Translations under genes and position numbers: made by a program
Notes under the pieces: generated by a model
Told to the model about the DNA's origin: nothing
Database searches by the model: none
Seen by the model: the letters and a program-made list of their open reading frames with translations, nothing else
Shown here: piece after piece, positions 8,946 to 17,594 of the stretch
Numbering within the stretch: the first letter of the stretch is position 1
Layout: every line of letters starts with the position of its first letter
Source of the DNA: Rivularia sp034931125
Lineage (GTDB): Bacteria > Cyanobacteriota > Cyanobacteriia > Cyanobacteriales > Nostocaceae
NCBI RefSeq assembly: GCF_034931125.1
Contig: NZ_JAYGHM010000006.1
Span: 62,001 to 126,000 of the forward strand
Length of the DNA: 64,000 bases
Direction of reading: 5' to 3'

Positions 8946-9722
8946 ATGGACTTATCTCCTGCTGAAGTTCGCTATCAATGTCGTCAGGGAACATTCCACT
9001 TTCCAACCTCTGGAATTTCATCTGGATTTTTACAGGCAAACTTGGTTATTTTGCCAAGAAATGTGGCATTTGACTTTTTAGTTTTTTGCACCCGCAACCC
9101 CAAACCTTGTCCTTTGCTAGATGTTACTGAAGTTGGAAATCCCGAACCTGAAATAGTTTCTCCTGGTGCGGATTTGAGAACGGATTTACCCAGATACCAT
9201 ATTTTTCGTGATGGAAAATTGAAAGACGAAGTAGCCAATATTTCCGATATTTGGCAAGATGATTTTGTGGGTTTCCTAATTGGCTGTTCGTTTTCCTTTG
9301 AAGCTGCATTAATGAATGCGGGTATTCCCGTGAGACACATCCAAGAAGGTAAAAATGTCCCAATGTACAAAACTAATATCCCTTGTAGAACCGCAGGTGG
9401 TTTTTCCGCTCCAATGGTAGTGTCAATGCGTCCTTTATCTCCATCAGACGTGATTCGTGCGGTACAAATTACCAGCCGTTTTCCAAAAGCCCACGGTACA
9501 CCGATACACTTTGGTTCTCCCGAAGAAATTGGCATTAAAAATCTCGACGCTCCCGATTTTGGTGAAGCTGTAACAATTGCGGAAGGTGAAGTTCCTGTAT
9601 TTTGGGCTTGTGGAGTCACAACTCAAATTGCGATTCTGCAAGCAAAGCCAGAAATTGCGATTACTCACGCTCCTGGATATATGTTCGTTACAGACATTAA
9701 AGACGATTATTTCGCCTGGTAA
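8946..9722 (+). CDS. DUF1445 putative hydro-lyase, D-glutamate cyclase N-terminal-like
   Basis: 258 residues, normal for the DUF1445 (YcsI-like) family. Typical segments: YQCRQGTFHFPTSGIS, LVILP near residue 35, FLIGCSFSFEAAL near 112, NIPC near 143, and VPVFWACGVTTQ followed by ITHAPGYMFVTD at the C-terminus. In animal mitochondrial D-glutamate cyclase (DGLUCY) this domain is fused to a DUF4392 domain. Here the DUF4392 protein is encoded 64 bases downstream on the same strand, so the two probably act together in converting D-glutamate to 5-oxo-D-proline. The biochemical role of this half is not established. Confidence 0.8.
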   Translation: MDLSPAEVRYQCRQGTFHFPTSGISSGFLQANLVILPRNVAFDFLVFCTRNPKPCPLLDVTEVGNPEPEIVSPGADLRTDLPRYHIFRDGKLKDEVANISDIWQDDFVGFLIGCSFSFEAALMNAGIPVRHIQEGKNVPMYKTNIPCRTAGGFSAPMVVSMRPLSPSDVIRAVQITSRFPKAHGTPIHFGSPEEIGIKNLDAPDFGEAVTIAEGEVPVFWACGVTTQIAILQAKPEIAITHAPGYMFVTDIKDDYFAW

Positions 9723-9786
9723 TCATATTTTTTAACGTCTCAAGTTATTTATTATCCGGCTCCCCTGGTTACAAGAATTTCTCCTA

Positions 9787-10752
9787 ATGACAAAAAAAAC
9801 GCATTGCGATCGTAGCAGTCGTGTGGTTGAGCGTGAAAATTTAAACAAAATAGCTCGTTTGGAAAGTATTTGTTCGCGAGATGTCGGTAGAGGAATTCAA
9901 CCTTTAGTGAAAGCGGCTAAAGGAGGGTTGCTGGGGGCTGCGCTTTCAATTGCCGAGCATAGTTGTCCAACGGTAGCGATTATTACAGGGTTTTTTATGC
10001 CTAACGGCAACGCACCATGTCCTGAAACTGACGGTATCATCGGTTGTGCGTTGTTAGCAGTTAGTTTGTTAGAAATTGGGATAGCTGTCAGGATTGTAAC
10101 TGATGATTTGTGTTGTCAAACTGTAAAAACCGCAGTTGTTGCAGCAGGGTTTGATGATATACCTTTAGATATTGTCGCTGTAGGGGAAGTTAAGAAAAAC
10201 CAATATTCAATCACTTCACTTTTAGAATTTTGGAAGTCTTTAGCATCACCAATATCTCATATAATTTCTATTGAAAGAGCAGGTCTTGGGAAAGATGGCA
10301 TTGTCCGCAATATGAGAGGACAAGATATTACCGCTTATACAGCACCAATGCATTTGTTATTATCAGAAAACATCATTTCCGTGGGGATTGGGGACGGTGG
10401 AAATGAATTAGGAATGGGGAATATTCCTAAAGAAATTATTGCATCTAGCATTCGTCATGGAGAAAAAATCGGCTGTAGTGTCAAGTGCGATTATTTAATA
10501 GTTTGCGGTGTATCTAATTGGGGTGCTGCTGGTATATTGTTAGCACCTTATTTACTTCGTCCCCATTGGAAAGCCGCAATTATTAACAAATTAAATCCAG
10601 ACATTGAATTTCATATCTTAGAGACAATTATAAATCAAGGTTTAGCAGTAGACGGAATTAGAGGAATCCCAAGTTTATCTATTGATAATTTATCTTGGGA
10701 ATTTCATGCTGAAGTTTTGAAAAGTTTAATTGAGGTTGTAAATAAACAATGA
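9787..10752 (+). CDS. D-glutamate cyclase-like protein (DUF4392)
   Basis: 321 residues, soluble. Features match the DUF4392 family: RDVGRGIQPLVKAAKGG near residue 33, an IITGFFMP strand near 65, ETDGIIGCALLA near 80, ISIERAG near 160, and VGIGDGGNELGMGNI near 200, a glycine-rich Asp-containing loop probably in the active site. The family name comes from the C-terminal half of mammalian DGLUCY, which removes D-glutamate by cyclisation. It forms a likely two-gene operon with the preceding DUF1445 gene. D-glutamate is a peptidoglycan precursor, so recycling of wall-derived D-amino acids is a reasonable inference. Confidence 0.78.
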   Translation: MTKKTHCDRSSRVVERENLNKIARLESICSRDVGRGIQPLVKAAKGGLLGAALSIAEHSCPTVAIITGFFMPNGNAPCPETDGIIGCALLAVSLLEIGIAVRIVTDDLCCQTVKTAVVAAGFDDIPLDIVAVGEVKKNQYSITSLLEFWKSLASPISHIISIERAGLGKDGIVRNMRGQDITAYTAPMHLLLSENIISVGIGDGGNELGMGNIPKEIIASSIRHGEKIGCSVKCDYLIVCGVSNWGAAGILLAPYLLRPHWKAAIINKLNPDIEFHILETIINQGLAVDGIRGIPSLSIDNLSWEFHAEVLKSLIEVVNKQ

Positions 10753-10793
10753 ACAATTAGGAGTTATCAATTCATTTTCCCATGCCCAATGGC

Positions 10794-11663
10794 CTATTCC
10801 TTATTAACCGCAAATTCTTCTAAAATTCTTTCAGCCTGTTGACAAAGCATTTCGTGACATTGCCCATTACTTGCTAATAAACCACCCCATTGACTGATAT
10901 CTCCGGTGTTGTATTCTAATGGTGTACCGTCGAAGTGTGTATATTTTCCGCCTGCTTCAGTTAAAATTAATTCTGGTGCGGCAATATCCCAATCTTTGGG
11001 TGCTGATTTCCCGGAAAGTGAGATATAAACATCTGCTTGCTGTTCGATAATTGCAGCAATTTTACCTCCAACGCTACCAACTGATTTTTGATTTTGACAG
11101 GGTAGTTTTTCTAAAAGATAATCTAATTGTTTGTTACGGTGACTGCGACTTACAACTAAAGTTAAATCTTGGGGATTTTTGCACTCGGAAACACGCATGG
11201 ATTTTCTTTCTCCATTACGAGTTTCTACAAATGTACCGCTACCTTTAATTGCATAATATATTTTTTCTGCTTCAGGTATTACGACTAGCGCTAATTCCGG
11301 GCGCTTATTTCTGACCAAAGCGATATGAATTGCATATTCACCAGTTTTATTAATAAAATCTTTTGTTCCATCTAAAGGGTCAATAATCCATACCCATTCA
11401 GAATTATTCTTACCATCTTGTTTCTGATAAGTTTCTTCGCTAATATAGCCAAATTCTTCACTTCCCAATTCATTTTTTAACTGCTGTAAAATATAATTAC
11501 TCACAGCTAAATCTGCTGCTGTCACTGGGTCTTTGCCGTTATCATCTTTATATTCTATATTCAAATCATCTTGTTTATTTCCACGATAATAAGAGCGCAA
11601 TATATCAGATGCACCCCAACCAATGGGACGAATTAATTCGAGAATAGATTGTAATTCTTTCAT
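10794..11663 (-). CDS. cysQ: 3'(2'),5'-bisphosphate nucleotidase / inositol monophosphatase family
   Basis: 289 residues from ATG at 11663. The open frame extends 25 codons upstream, but that part is translated tandem repeat (TTACCAA units giving PITNYQLPITN), so the start after the repeat is right. Metal-binding motifs of the FIG superfamily are present: GKDPVTAADLAV, EFGYISEE, WIIDPLDGTKDFI and the late KDWDIAAPELILTEAGG. The WIIDPLDGTKDF form and length fit CysQ-like pAp phosphatases, which clear 3'-phosphoadenosine 5'-phosphate from sulfate assimilation. Another substrate cannot be excluded. It is convergent with the D-glutamate cyclase gene. Confidence 0.75.
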   Translation of the reverse strand: MKELQSILELIRPIGWGASDILRSYYRGNKQDDLNIEYKDDNGKDPVTAADLAVSNYILQQLKNELGSEEFGYISEETYQKQDGKNNSEWVWIIDPLDGTKDFINKTGEYAIHIALVRNKRPELALVVIPEAEKIYYAIKGSGTFVETRNGERKSMRVSECKNPQDLTLVVSRSHRNKQLDYLLEKLPCQNQKSVGSVGGKIAAIIEQQADVYISLSGKSAPKDWDIAAPELILTEAGGKYTHFDGTPLEYNTGDISQWGGLLASNGQCHEMLCQQAERILEEFAVNKE

Positions 11664-11812
11664 ATTGGTAATTGGTAATTGGTAATTGGTAATTGGTAAT
11701 GGAGAATTGGTTATTGGGAATTGGTAATTGGGAAACAATCCAAAATCTATTGATGCGGAAGCGTCTTACCGTAGGGTAATCTAAAATCTAAAATCTAAAA
11801 TCCAAAATTAAA
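11664..11812. repeat. Short tandem repeats upstream of cysQ-like gene
   Basis: Repeated ATTGGTA/ATTGGGA heptamers (11664-11735), then a mosaic repeat with GCGGAAGCGTCTTACC, then AATCTAAA units. They lie directly against the cysQ start codon and fill the gap to the kinase gene's stop. Confidence 0.8.
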
Positions 11813-11818
11813 TAACTC

Positions 11819-12694
11819 CTAACTTTTCACTTCTTCCATCCAACGACGAGTACCGAAAAATTGACAGGATAAAGCTGCAACTTTCGCGGATTGTTCGAGA
11901 GCAGTGGTAAATGTTTCTTGCAACACATGGTTACAAAAAGCACCGTGAAAAATATCTCCAGCCCCTAGTGTATCAGCAGCTTGTATTTTTGGAACATTTA
12001 AAAGTTTGATTTCATTTTGGGATAAATATTGAATCGGGTTTTCTCCGTGAGTTATCGCAATATGAGGAATACCAATTTGATTTAGATAAGCAAAGACTTC
12101 TGCGGAAGTTTGACAGTTGGGGGGATAAAAATTAGCTGAACAAATGGCATAATTAACGAAGGGTAGAAGCTTGTCAAATCCGGGCTTCCAACTTCCACCA
12201 TCGATAACTACAGGTATATTTTTCGCTTGAGCTAATTGTGCGATCGCACATCCCACTTCCATCTGATGTCCGTCAATTAGTACAATATCAATATCTTGCA
12301 AAATGTCTGATGAAATAGCTTGGATATTAGCTTGAGTTTTGACGGCATTGATAGAAATTACAGCACGTTTACCTGTCTTACTAACAATAATAGAAGATAC
12401 TGGTGGAGGGTTTTCTGTGGTATAATTCAAGTCAACTATTTCTATTTTGTAGTTTGCCAAATCGCTTTTAATTAATTGCGTCATTGGATGACAACCAACT
12501 ACACCTAATATTTTGGCGTTATTTCCCAAATGACTAAAGCTGACGGCAGCGTTTGTTACCGGACCCCCAGATGCAACTGTATAATCATCAGCAACCAATT
12601 TTTGATTATTTTGTGGGGGAGATTCTGCAAGATAAATTAAATCTAGCGTTATCAAACCGACGAATAATCCTTTAAAAGATTTTTTAATTGTCAT
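11819..12694 (-). CDS. PfkB-family carbohydrate kinase
   Basis: 291 residues. The N-terminal half has the substrate-binding GGPVTNAAVSFSHLG segment (near residue 43). The C-terminal signature DTLGAGDIFHGAF (near 240) carries the catalytic Asp and anion hole of ribokinase-like kinases. The enzyme phosphorylates a sugar, nucleoside or similar alcohol with ATP; substrate cannot be told from sequence. It is in the same direction as the cysQ-like gene, about 150 repeat bases upstream of it, so a loose transcriptional unit is possible. The ATG follows directly after AATCTAAA-type repeats. Confidence 0.8.
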   Translation of the reverse strand: MTIKKSFKGLFVGLITLDLIYLAESPPQNNQKLVADDYTVASGGPVTNAAVSFSHLGNNAKILGVVGCHPMTQLIKSDLANYKIEIVDLNYTTENPPPVSSIIVSKTGKRAVISINAVKTQANIQAISSDILQDIDIVLIDGHQMEVGCAIAQLAQAKNIPVVIDGGSWKPGFDKLLPFVNYAICSANFYPPNCQTSAEVFAYLNQIGIPHIAITHGENPIQYLSQNEIKLLNVPKIQAADTLGAGDIFHGAFCNHVLQETFTTALEQSAKVAALSCQFFGTRRWMEEVKS

Positions 12695-12960
12695 AGAATT
12701 TTGGATTTTGGATTTTAGATTTTAGATTAATTTTTTTTAGTAATAAGTAAGTTGGCAGAAATAAACCCAAATATATAACAAAATGCAAAATTGTTTTAAA
12801 AGCTTTTCCCTACTGCCTTGTCCTAATTACAATTTTTAACACCGACCTACTTAATTAGGAGTTATGAGTTAATAAGGTTAATCACAATTAATCATAATTT
12901 TAGATTAAAAACACCCCAGTCCCTTGTGATAATTGTTCATTGATAATTGATAACTGATTA

Positions 12961-13833
12961 ATGCAAACCGAATCAAAAGCAGGTGTACTCTATATTGTTG
13001 GTACACCGATTGGTAATTTGGAAGATATGACTTATCGAGCAGTGAGAATTTTGCAGTCTGTAGATTTTATTGCTGCTGAGGATACACGTCATACAGGAAA
13101 ACTTTTAAAGCATTTTCAAATTAATACACCGCAAATAAGTTATCACGAACATAATAGCTACACTCGCATTCCAGAATTATTAAAGCAGTTGGAAGGTGGA
13201 ATTGCGATCGCACTAGTAAGTGATGCTGGTGTGCCGGGAATTTCCGACCCTGGTTATGAGTTGGTGAAAGCTTGTGCTGAAGCTGGAATTACTGTAGTTC
13301 CTATTCCTGGTGCGGTTGCAGCAATTACCGCTTTGAGTGCTTCGGGGATTTCTACGGATAAATTTGTGTTTGAAGGATTTTTGAGCGCTAAAGCAAAACA
13401 ACGGCGATCGCATTTACAATTTTTGAAGTCAGAGGAGCGGACTTTGATTTTCTACGAATCCCCTCATCGATTGCGATCAACGTTACAAGATATCAAAGAA
13501 ATATTTGGTGAAGACAGACAAATTGTCTTAGCGCGAGAATTGACTAAAATATATGAAGAGTTTTGGCGCGGAACTATTACGGGTGCTTGTAATTACTACG
13601 ATCAGAAAGTTCCTATCGGTGAATATACTTTAGTTGTGGCGGGTCATTTACCCATGCAGCGCGAGTTTACCCAAGCGGAACTCATAGAAGAGTTAGAAAC
13701 AATCATGAATCAAGGAATATCGCCTTCACAAGCGAGTCGGCAGCTAGCTGCATCAACTTTTTTACCTCGTCGTCAACTTTATCAACTTGCTCTAACATTA
13801 AAAAATTCGGATTCTCAGATGCCAGATACATAG
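12961..13833 (+). CDS. rsmI: 16S rRNA (cytidine(1402)-2'-O)-methyltransferase
   Basis: 290 residues, the usual RsmI length. The tetrapyrrole-methylase fold begins GVLYIVGTPIGNLEDMTYRA and continues with FIAAEDTRHTGKLL, ALVSDAGVPGISDPGYELV, PIPGAVAAITALSASG and FYESPHRL, all RsmI hallmarks. The enzyme 2'-O-methylates C1402 in the ribosomal decoding centre using SAM. It lies 167 bases upstream of rpsU, which has its own candidate promoter. Ribosomal context supports the call. Confidence 0.93.
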   Translation: MQTESKAGVLYIVGTPIGNLEDMTYRAVRILQSVDFIAAEDTRHTGKLLKHFQINTPQISYHEHNSYTRIPELLKQLEGGIAIALVSDAGVPGISDPGYELVKACAEAGITVVPIPGAVAAITALSASGISTDKFVFEGFLSAKAKQRRSHLQFLKSEERTLIFYESPHRLRSTLQDIKEIFGEDRQIVLARELTKIYEEFWRGTITGACNYYDQKVPIGEYTLVVAGHLPMQREFTQAELIEELETIMNQGISPSQASRQLAASTFLPRRQLYQLALTLKNSDSQMPDT

Positions 13834-13933
13834 ATAACAGGATTGAAAGGTAAAATAGGAAATCTGGATTCAGCAGTCGAATATTATTTGATTGTTCCAG
13901 TTTTGTTTGATTTTAGGTAGCTACCGGAGTGTT

Positions 13934-13962
13934 TTTACTCCGAGCAACCAGCACATTACAAT
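13934..13962 (+). promoter_or_regulatory. Candidate sigma-70 type promoter of rpsU
   Basis: TTTACT (13934-13939) and TACAAT (13957-13962) are separated by 17 bases, a good -35/-10 arrangement, 38 bases before the rpsU ATG. The -35 overlaps a CGGAGT...ACTCCG hairpin (13925-13942). Only the pattern supports this. Confidence 0.35.
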
Positions 13963-14000
13963 AAAGTAAAAATATAGTAGGAAGACAACGAGGGATTAGG

Positions 14001-14180
14001 ATGACCCAAGTGGTTTTAGGTGAAAACGAAGGAATAGATTCTGCTTTACGCAGGTTTAAGCGTCAAGTTTCCAAAGCTGGGATTCTGGCTGATGTCAAAT
14101 ACCATCGGCACTTTGAAAACCCACAGGAAAAGCGTAAGCGTAAAGCAGTAGCAGCAAGACGCAAACAACGTTTCAGATAA
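14001..14180 (+). CDS. rpsU: 30S ribosomal protein bS21
   Basis: 59 residues, beginning MTQVVLGENEGIDSALRRFK and ending in a strongly basic tail with KRKRKAVAARRKQRFR. This is the normal size and composition of bS21, which binds the small subunit near the anti-Shine-Dalgarno region. GAGG/TTAGG lies just ahead of the ATG. It has its own candidate promoter and a strong downstream terminator, so it is probably transcribed on its own. Confidence 0.95.
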   Translation: MTQVVLGENEGIDSALRRFKRQVSKAGILADVKYHRHFENPQEKRKRKAVAARRKQRFR

Positions 14181-14375
14181 CTATGAAGGATTCTACACGT
14201 TGGAAATCTATCATCACAAAGAATGAATGCACCTTCTACGTATCGTCATAATATATCTAAACAATACGTCAGAAGTAAAAGGAGTTTGATAAAAGCACCT
14301 TGAAACTTCCCAAAATATAGTTGGATGAGGCAAATATTAACTATTAATTGTCCATCAACGAATTGATTTTATAAA

Positions 14376-14408
14376 GCAACCATCGTTGAATCGGCGATGG
14401 TTGTTTGC
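14376..14408 (+). terminator. Terminator downstream of rpsU
   Basis: CAACCATCG (14377-14385) pairs exactly with CGATGGTTG (14395-14403), extended by a G-U pair, loop of nine bases. A short T-rich tail TTTG follows. It is about 195 bases after the rpsU stop. Confidence 0.55.
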
Positions 14409-14488
14409 TAAGTAAGTCGGCACAAATAAAACCATTCAAAATCCTGCGATTAATGGCATACATTGGTTTTTTAACGCCGACCTGCTTA

Positions 14489-15334
14489 TTACGAATTATT
14501 TTTAACTTCTCTTGCCAAAATATCTAATTCCTGCTGCATTTTGGTACAAACCTCTGCATAACAAGCATCTACATAATCGCGATTTTTGGCGACATCTTTA
14601 CCATATTTCTCAAATACAATCGGCTGACACATACGAGTATGAATTTGTACGGGGAGAGGTATATTTGGTAAAGGTCCGATCGCTAAACCCCAAGGTAAAC
14701 CTAAATATATCGGAAATACTCCAGGGTCTAATCGATATAACCAAGGTAAACCGCGATCGTTCAATTGTTTCATTAATTCGTAAAAATCACCTAATACAAT
14801 TAAAGTATCATGTGCGCCTACTGAAATTGCGGGAATTATGGGAACTTCTTGTCTTAAAGCCAACTTAATAAAACCTTTATTCCCAGCAAAATTAATGTTG
14901 TAACGCTGGTTGTAAGGACGAAACATATCATATTGTCCTCCAGGATACACTAAAACGCTGGCACCCTGATTAAAAGCGGCATTTGCGGTTTTAGGATGAG
15001 CTATAATTGCACCTGCTTTTTGGGCTATATGACCCAGGAAAGGACTAACTTCCCAAGCATAAGGGTGCGTCAAACCATATACTAAACGTTCGGTTCCAAA
15101 TCGACGAAACCAATCGTACATCATCATAATCATATCGGGAGTTGCCATTCCCCCATTATGAGAACCAACTATCAGTACTTGGTCTTTGATCGGAATATTT
15201 TCCCAACCATCCGTTTGAACGCGAAAATAATAGCGGTAAAACCACTCCCAAATCGGCATAAATGATTCAATAAATTTAGGGTCTCGTTCTTCTAAAGACC
15301 AACCTGGGATAGATTTACTTTGTTGATTGCTCAT
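14489..15334 (-). CDS. Lysophospholipid acyltransferase-family protein
   Basis: 281 residues from ATG at 15334; a longer frame adds 23 residues of poor quality, so I used MSNQQSKS as the start. The acyltransferase fold shows GSHNGGMATPDM near residue 60 (the His-Asp region of PlsC-like enzymes, with a longer spacing than the classical HxxxxD), LVYPGGQYDMFRP near 150 (the glycerolipid-binding block), and VPIIPAISVGAHDT near 185. This resembles the DGAT/phytyl-ester-synthase branch of the family. It probably transfers an acyl group to a lyso-lipid or alcohol at the membrane. Substrate is not determined. Confidence 0.78.
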   Translation of the reverse strand: MSNQQSKSIPGWSLEERDPKFIESFMPIWEWFYRYYFRVQTDGWENIPIKDQVLIVGSHNGGMATPDMIMMMYDWFRRFGTERLVYGLTHPYAWEVSPFLGHIAQKAGAIIAHPKTANAAFNQGASVLVYPGGQYDMFRPYNQRYNINFAGNKGFIKLALRQEVPIIPAISVGAHDTLIVLGDFYELMKQLNDRGLPWLYRLDPGVFPIYLGLPWGLAIGPLPNIPLPVQIHTRMCQPIVFEKYGKDVAKNRDYVDACYAEVCTKMQQELDILAREVKNNS

Positions 15335-15551
15335 ACGATAAATATATATTGATATTCCGATTAAGGCGATGGTTTCGCAACACCCTTCATTAATATTAAG
15401 CAAATTAAGAACCAGTGAACAGTCAACACCGATAACTATGTTAAAGCAGGTTTTAGCGAAGACAAGGCAAAATTACAAACGCTTTTTATTTATCTAAAAA
15501 CTTGAAAACGAGCATAGTGAAGTCTTTTTAATGTTCACCATACCTTTACAT

Positions 15552-15580
15552 CACGCTGGCTAAATTTTCCTTCCAGCGTG
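15552..15580. other. CACGCTGG hairpin in divergent spacer
   Basis: CACGCTGG (15552-15559) and CCAGCGTG (15573-15580) form an 8-bp stem with a 13-base loop, 46 bases before the retropepsin start. There is no T tract, so it could be a 5'-UTR structure rather than a terminator. Confidence 0.35.
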
Positions 15581-15626
15581 GGTACCCTAATGGTAAGCAG
15601 GTTCGGCAAAATTAGGAAAATAATAT

Positions 15627-16199
15627 ATGAAAGGTGTTTTCAGTCGGTGGACTACTAAAATTTCAGTTATTCCCATCACGATCATTTTACTTTTAAATAA
15701 TACCGCCAAGGCTGACGACCCCGGAGCCTGTTTTATGAAAACCGAAGATGGTAGAATCCTGGATTTAGGCAGTCTCTGCGGAATTACACCTGTAAAGCCG
15801 GTAGATACGGGAGTTTTTCGAGTTCCTATCAAACGTCGCAGCGGTAAAACTCCCGTAATAGATGTTACATTCAACGGCAAAAAAACCTTTGAAATGATTG
15901 TTGATACGGGTGCTAGCGGTACTTTGATTACTCAATCAATGGCAAACGCTTTACAAATCAAGCCTTCGGGTACCCTTCAAGCCAGTATTGCCGATGGTTC
16001 AGTCATCAAATTAAATACAGGTCAAGTCAATTCAATGGTCGTCGGTGGTGCTAAGGTGAGCAATATTCAAGTTGCGATCGCCCCCAGAGCAGAAATTGGG
16101 CTTTTAGGTCACGATTTTTTCGGTAATTATGACGTGAAAATTGGATTAAATACAATAGAGTTTTACCGTCGCGATCGACAGTCAACAGTTAGCAGTTAA
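15627..16199 (+). CDS. Secreted retropepsin-like aspartic protease
   Basis: 190 residues. Residues 1-30 form a signal peptide (basic start, VIPITIILLL core, cleavage after AKA). The single-lobe aspartic protease domain has the catalytic triplet in IVDTGASGTLIT (Asp at residue 93) and the closing GLLGHDFF motif near 165. It should act as a homodimer outside the cytoplasmic membrane. It is close to the TIGR02281/clan AA proteins of bacteria; the substrate is unknown. The last residues (RQSTVSS) and stop come from a CAGTTA-type repeat. It is convergent with the oxidoreductase gene with two bases between the stop codons. Confidence 0.82.
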   Translation: MKGVFSRWTTKISVIPITIILLLNNTAKADDPGACFMKTEDGRILDLGSLCGITPVKPVDTGVFRVPIKRRSGKTPVIDVTFNGKKTFEMIVDTGASGTLITQSMANALQIKPSGTLQASIADGSVIKLNTGQVNSMVVGGAKVSNIQVAIAPRAEIGLLGHDFFGNYDVKIGLNTIEFYRRDRQSTVSS

Positions 16200-16201
16200 C
16201 A

Positions 16202-17323
16202 TTAAAGAAACGCATCTAAACTTGGTACATTTACCCAACTAGATGTTTCATTTGACTCGTGGGACTTATCCATCAACAACTGAGAATAAACTCCTTCACG
16301 CAAAGATGGTGTGATTGATTCTCCGCTTTCAATTGCTTCTACCCATTGATCCACAACCCGCAAAAATCCGGAAATACGTCCATCTGCATAATTTTTAGGA
16401 AACGTTAACCGATTAGGAATTTCAATTTCTCCAACTGGTTTACCTGCTTTAGCACCCCAGACACGAAATCCATGTACGTAGTCTTTTTGATTCTCGCTAG
16501 CTAAAATCAAAGTCCCTTCATCCCCGTAAACTTCTATGGTATGAGTCCGGGGTGCGTAAATTACTGCGCTAATAGAAACTTGACAAGGGGTTCCCGAAGC
16601 TAATTCCAACATTAGCATACAGGTATCATCTGTATTTACGGGTTTCATTTCTTCAGTTGTCGCATCCGGTCTTTGAGGAATTGCGGTTGTAAAGTGAGCG
16701 TTGACTCGACTTACTTCCCCGAATAACCAGTGAATATAGTCGAAAGTGTGGGAACCCAACGACCCCAAAGTTCCACCACCTTTGTCTTTCTGAGAATACC
16801 AGTTCCAAGCGCGATCGGGGTTAGAGCGAGAAGAACCGAACCAGTTAATTGTAATTAAACGCTTGTTACCGACATATCCTTGAGCTAGCAGTTCGCAAAA
16901 CAATAACCATCCAGGTACGAAGCGAAATTCAAAATCTACAGTGGCAATTACACCTTTTTCTTGAGCTAAATAATAAAGTTCTTTAGCTTCGGTAGCATTT
17001 AAAGTAACTGGTTTTTCTAATAATAAATGTTTACCGGCTTGTAAAACTTGTTTTGCCATTTCGTAATGAAGAAATGGTGGTGTTGAGATGGTGACTGCTT
17101 GCACTTCTGGTAATTGCAGGATATCAGTAAGATTATTGCAAGCGTGAGGAATATTATGAGATTGAGCAATTTGTGAGGCTTTATCCAAATCCCGATTGTA
17201 AACCGCAACTACCTGAGTACGCGAATGTGCCTGCAATCCCGGAATATGGACTTTTTGACCGAATCCTGTTCCTACTACAGCAACCCCAATAACACCCTGT
17301 TGATTTTTTAATGCAGCAGTCAT
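16202..17323 (-). CDS. Gfo/Idh/MocA-family oxidoreductase
   Basis: 373 residues. The N-terminal Rossmann domain starts IGVAVVGTGFGQKVHIPGL and includes STPPFLHYEMAKQVLQAGKHLLLEKPVT, the family's conserved EKP motif (Lys catalytic). The C-terminal alpha/beta domain carries KGGGTLGSLGSHTFDYIHWLFG, the substrate-binding His region. Such enzymes oxidise or reduce sugars, inositols or biliverdin with NAD(P). Substrate is not determinable here. It sits between convergent retropepsin and gnd, all sugar/envelope-neutral context. Confidence 0.88.
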   Translation of the reverse strand: MTAALKNQQGVIGVAVVGTGFGQKVHIPGLQAHSRTQVVAVYNRDLDKASQIAQSHNIPHACNNLTDILQLPEVQAVTISTPPFLHYEMAKQVLQAGKHLLLEKPVTLNATEAKELYYLAQEKGVIATVDFEFRFVPGWLLFCELLAQGYVGNKRLITINWFGSSRSNPDRAWNWYSQKDKGGGTLGSLGSHTFDYIHWLFGEVSRVNAHFTTAIPQRPDATTEEMKPVNTDDTCMLMLELASGTPCQVSISAVIYAPRTHTIEVYGDEGTLILASENQKDYVHGFRVWGAKAGKPVGEIEIPNRLTFPKNYADGRISGFLRVVDQWVEAIESGESITPSLREGVYSQLLMDKSHESNETSSWVNVPSLDAFL

Positions 17324-17525
17324 GAAAGTAAATTATACGTAGATAAGTATTGATCTTACAATTTACAACAATCTTTAAGTTATAAGAAAATTTAGATTGA
17401 CAATATGACTACGATAAAGATATTTCTACAGCATAAGAAATGATTAAATGGTTTTAAATCAGTAATTAATGAAAAATTATCAATTATCAATCTTTATTAT
17501 GCTCAATGTACCATGCCCAATTCAT

Positions 17526-17554
17526 AAAAAAAAAGGCTCTGAGTTTTCAGAGCC
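17526..17554 (-). terminator. Rho-independent terminator of gnd
   Basis: On the minus strand GGCTCTGA pairs with TCAGAGCC (17547-17554 and 17535-17542) around a four-base loop and is followed by nine T residues (complement of 17526-17534). It lies 41 bases after the gnd stop. This is the best intrinsic terminator in the window. Confidence 0.88.
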
Positions 17555-17594
17555 ACAAAATAATTACTTATTAGTTCGTAAATACTATTGACAT

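Noticed and set aside
8984..9619. 211-codon open frame on the minus strand
   Set aside because: It is an antisense shadow of the DUF1445 gene, whose forward frame has clear family motifs.
11664..11738. 25-codon N-terminal extension of the cysQ-like gene
   Set aside because: It is translated ATTGGTA repeat; the ATG at 11663 starts the conserved protein.
13925..13942. CGGAGT/ACTCCG hairpin as terminator of rsmI
   Set aside because: It is 90 bases past the rsmI stop, the T run is inside the loop, and it overlaps the candidate rpsU -35 region; noted with the promoter instead.
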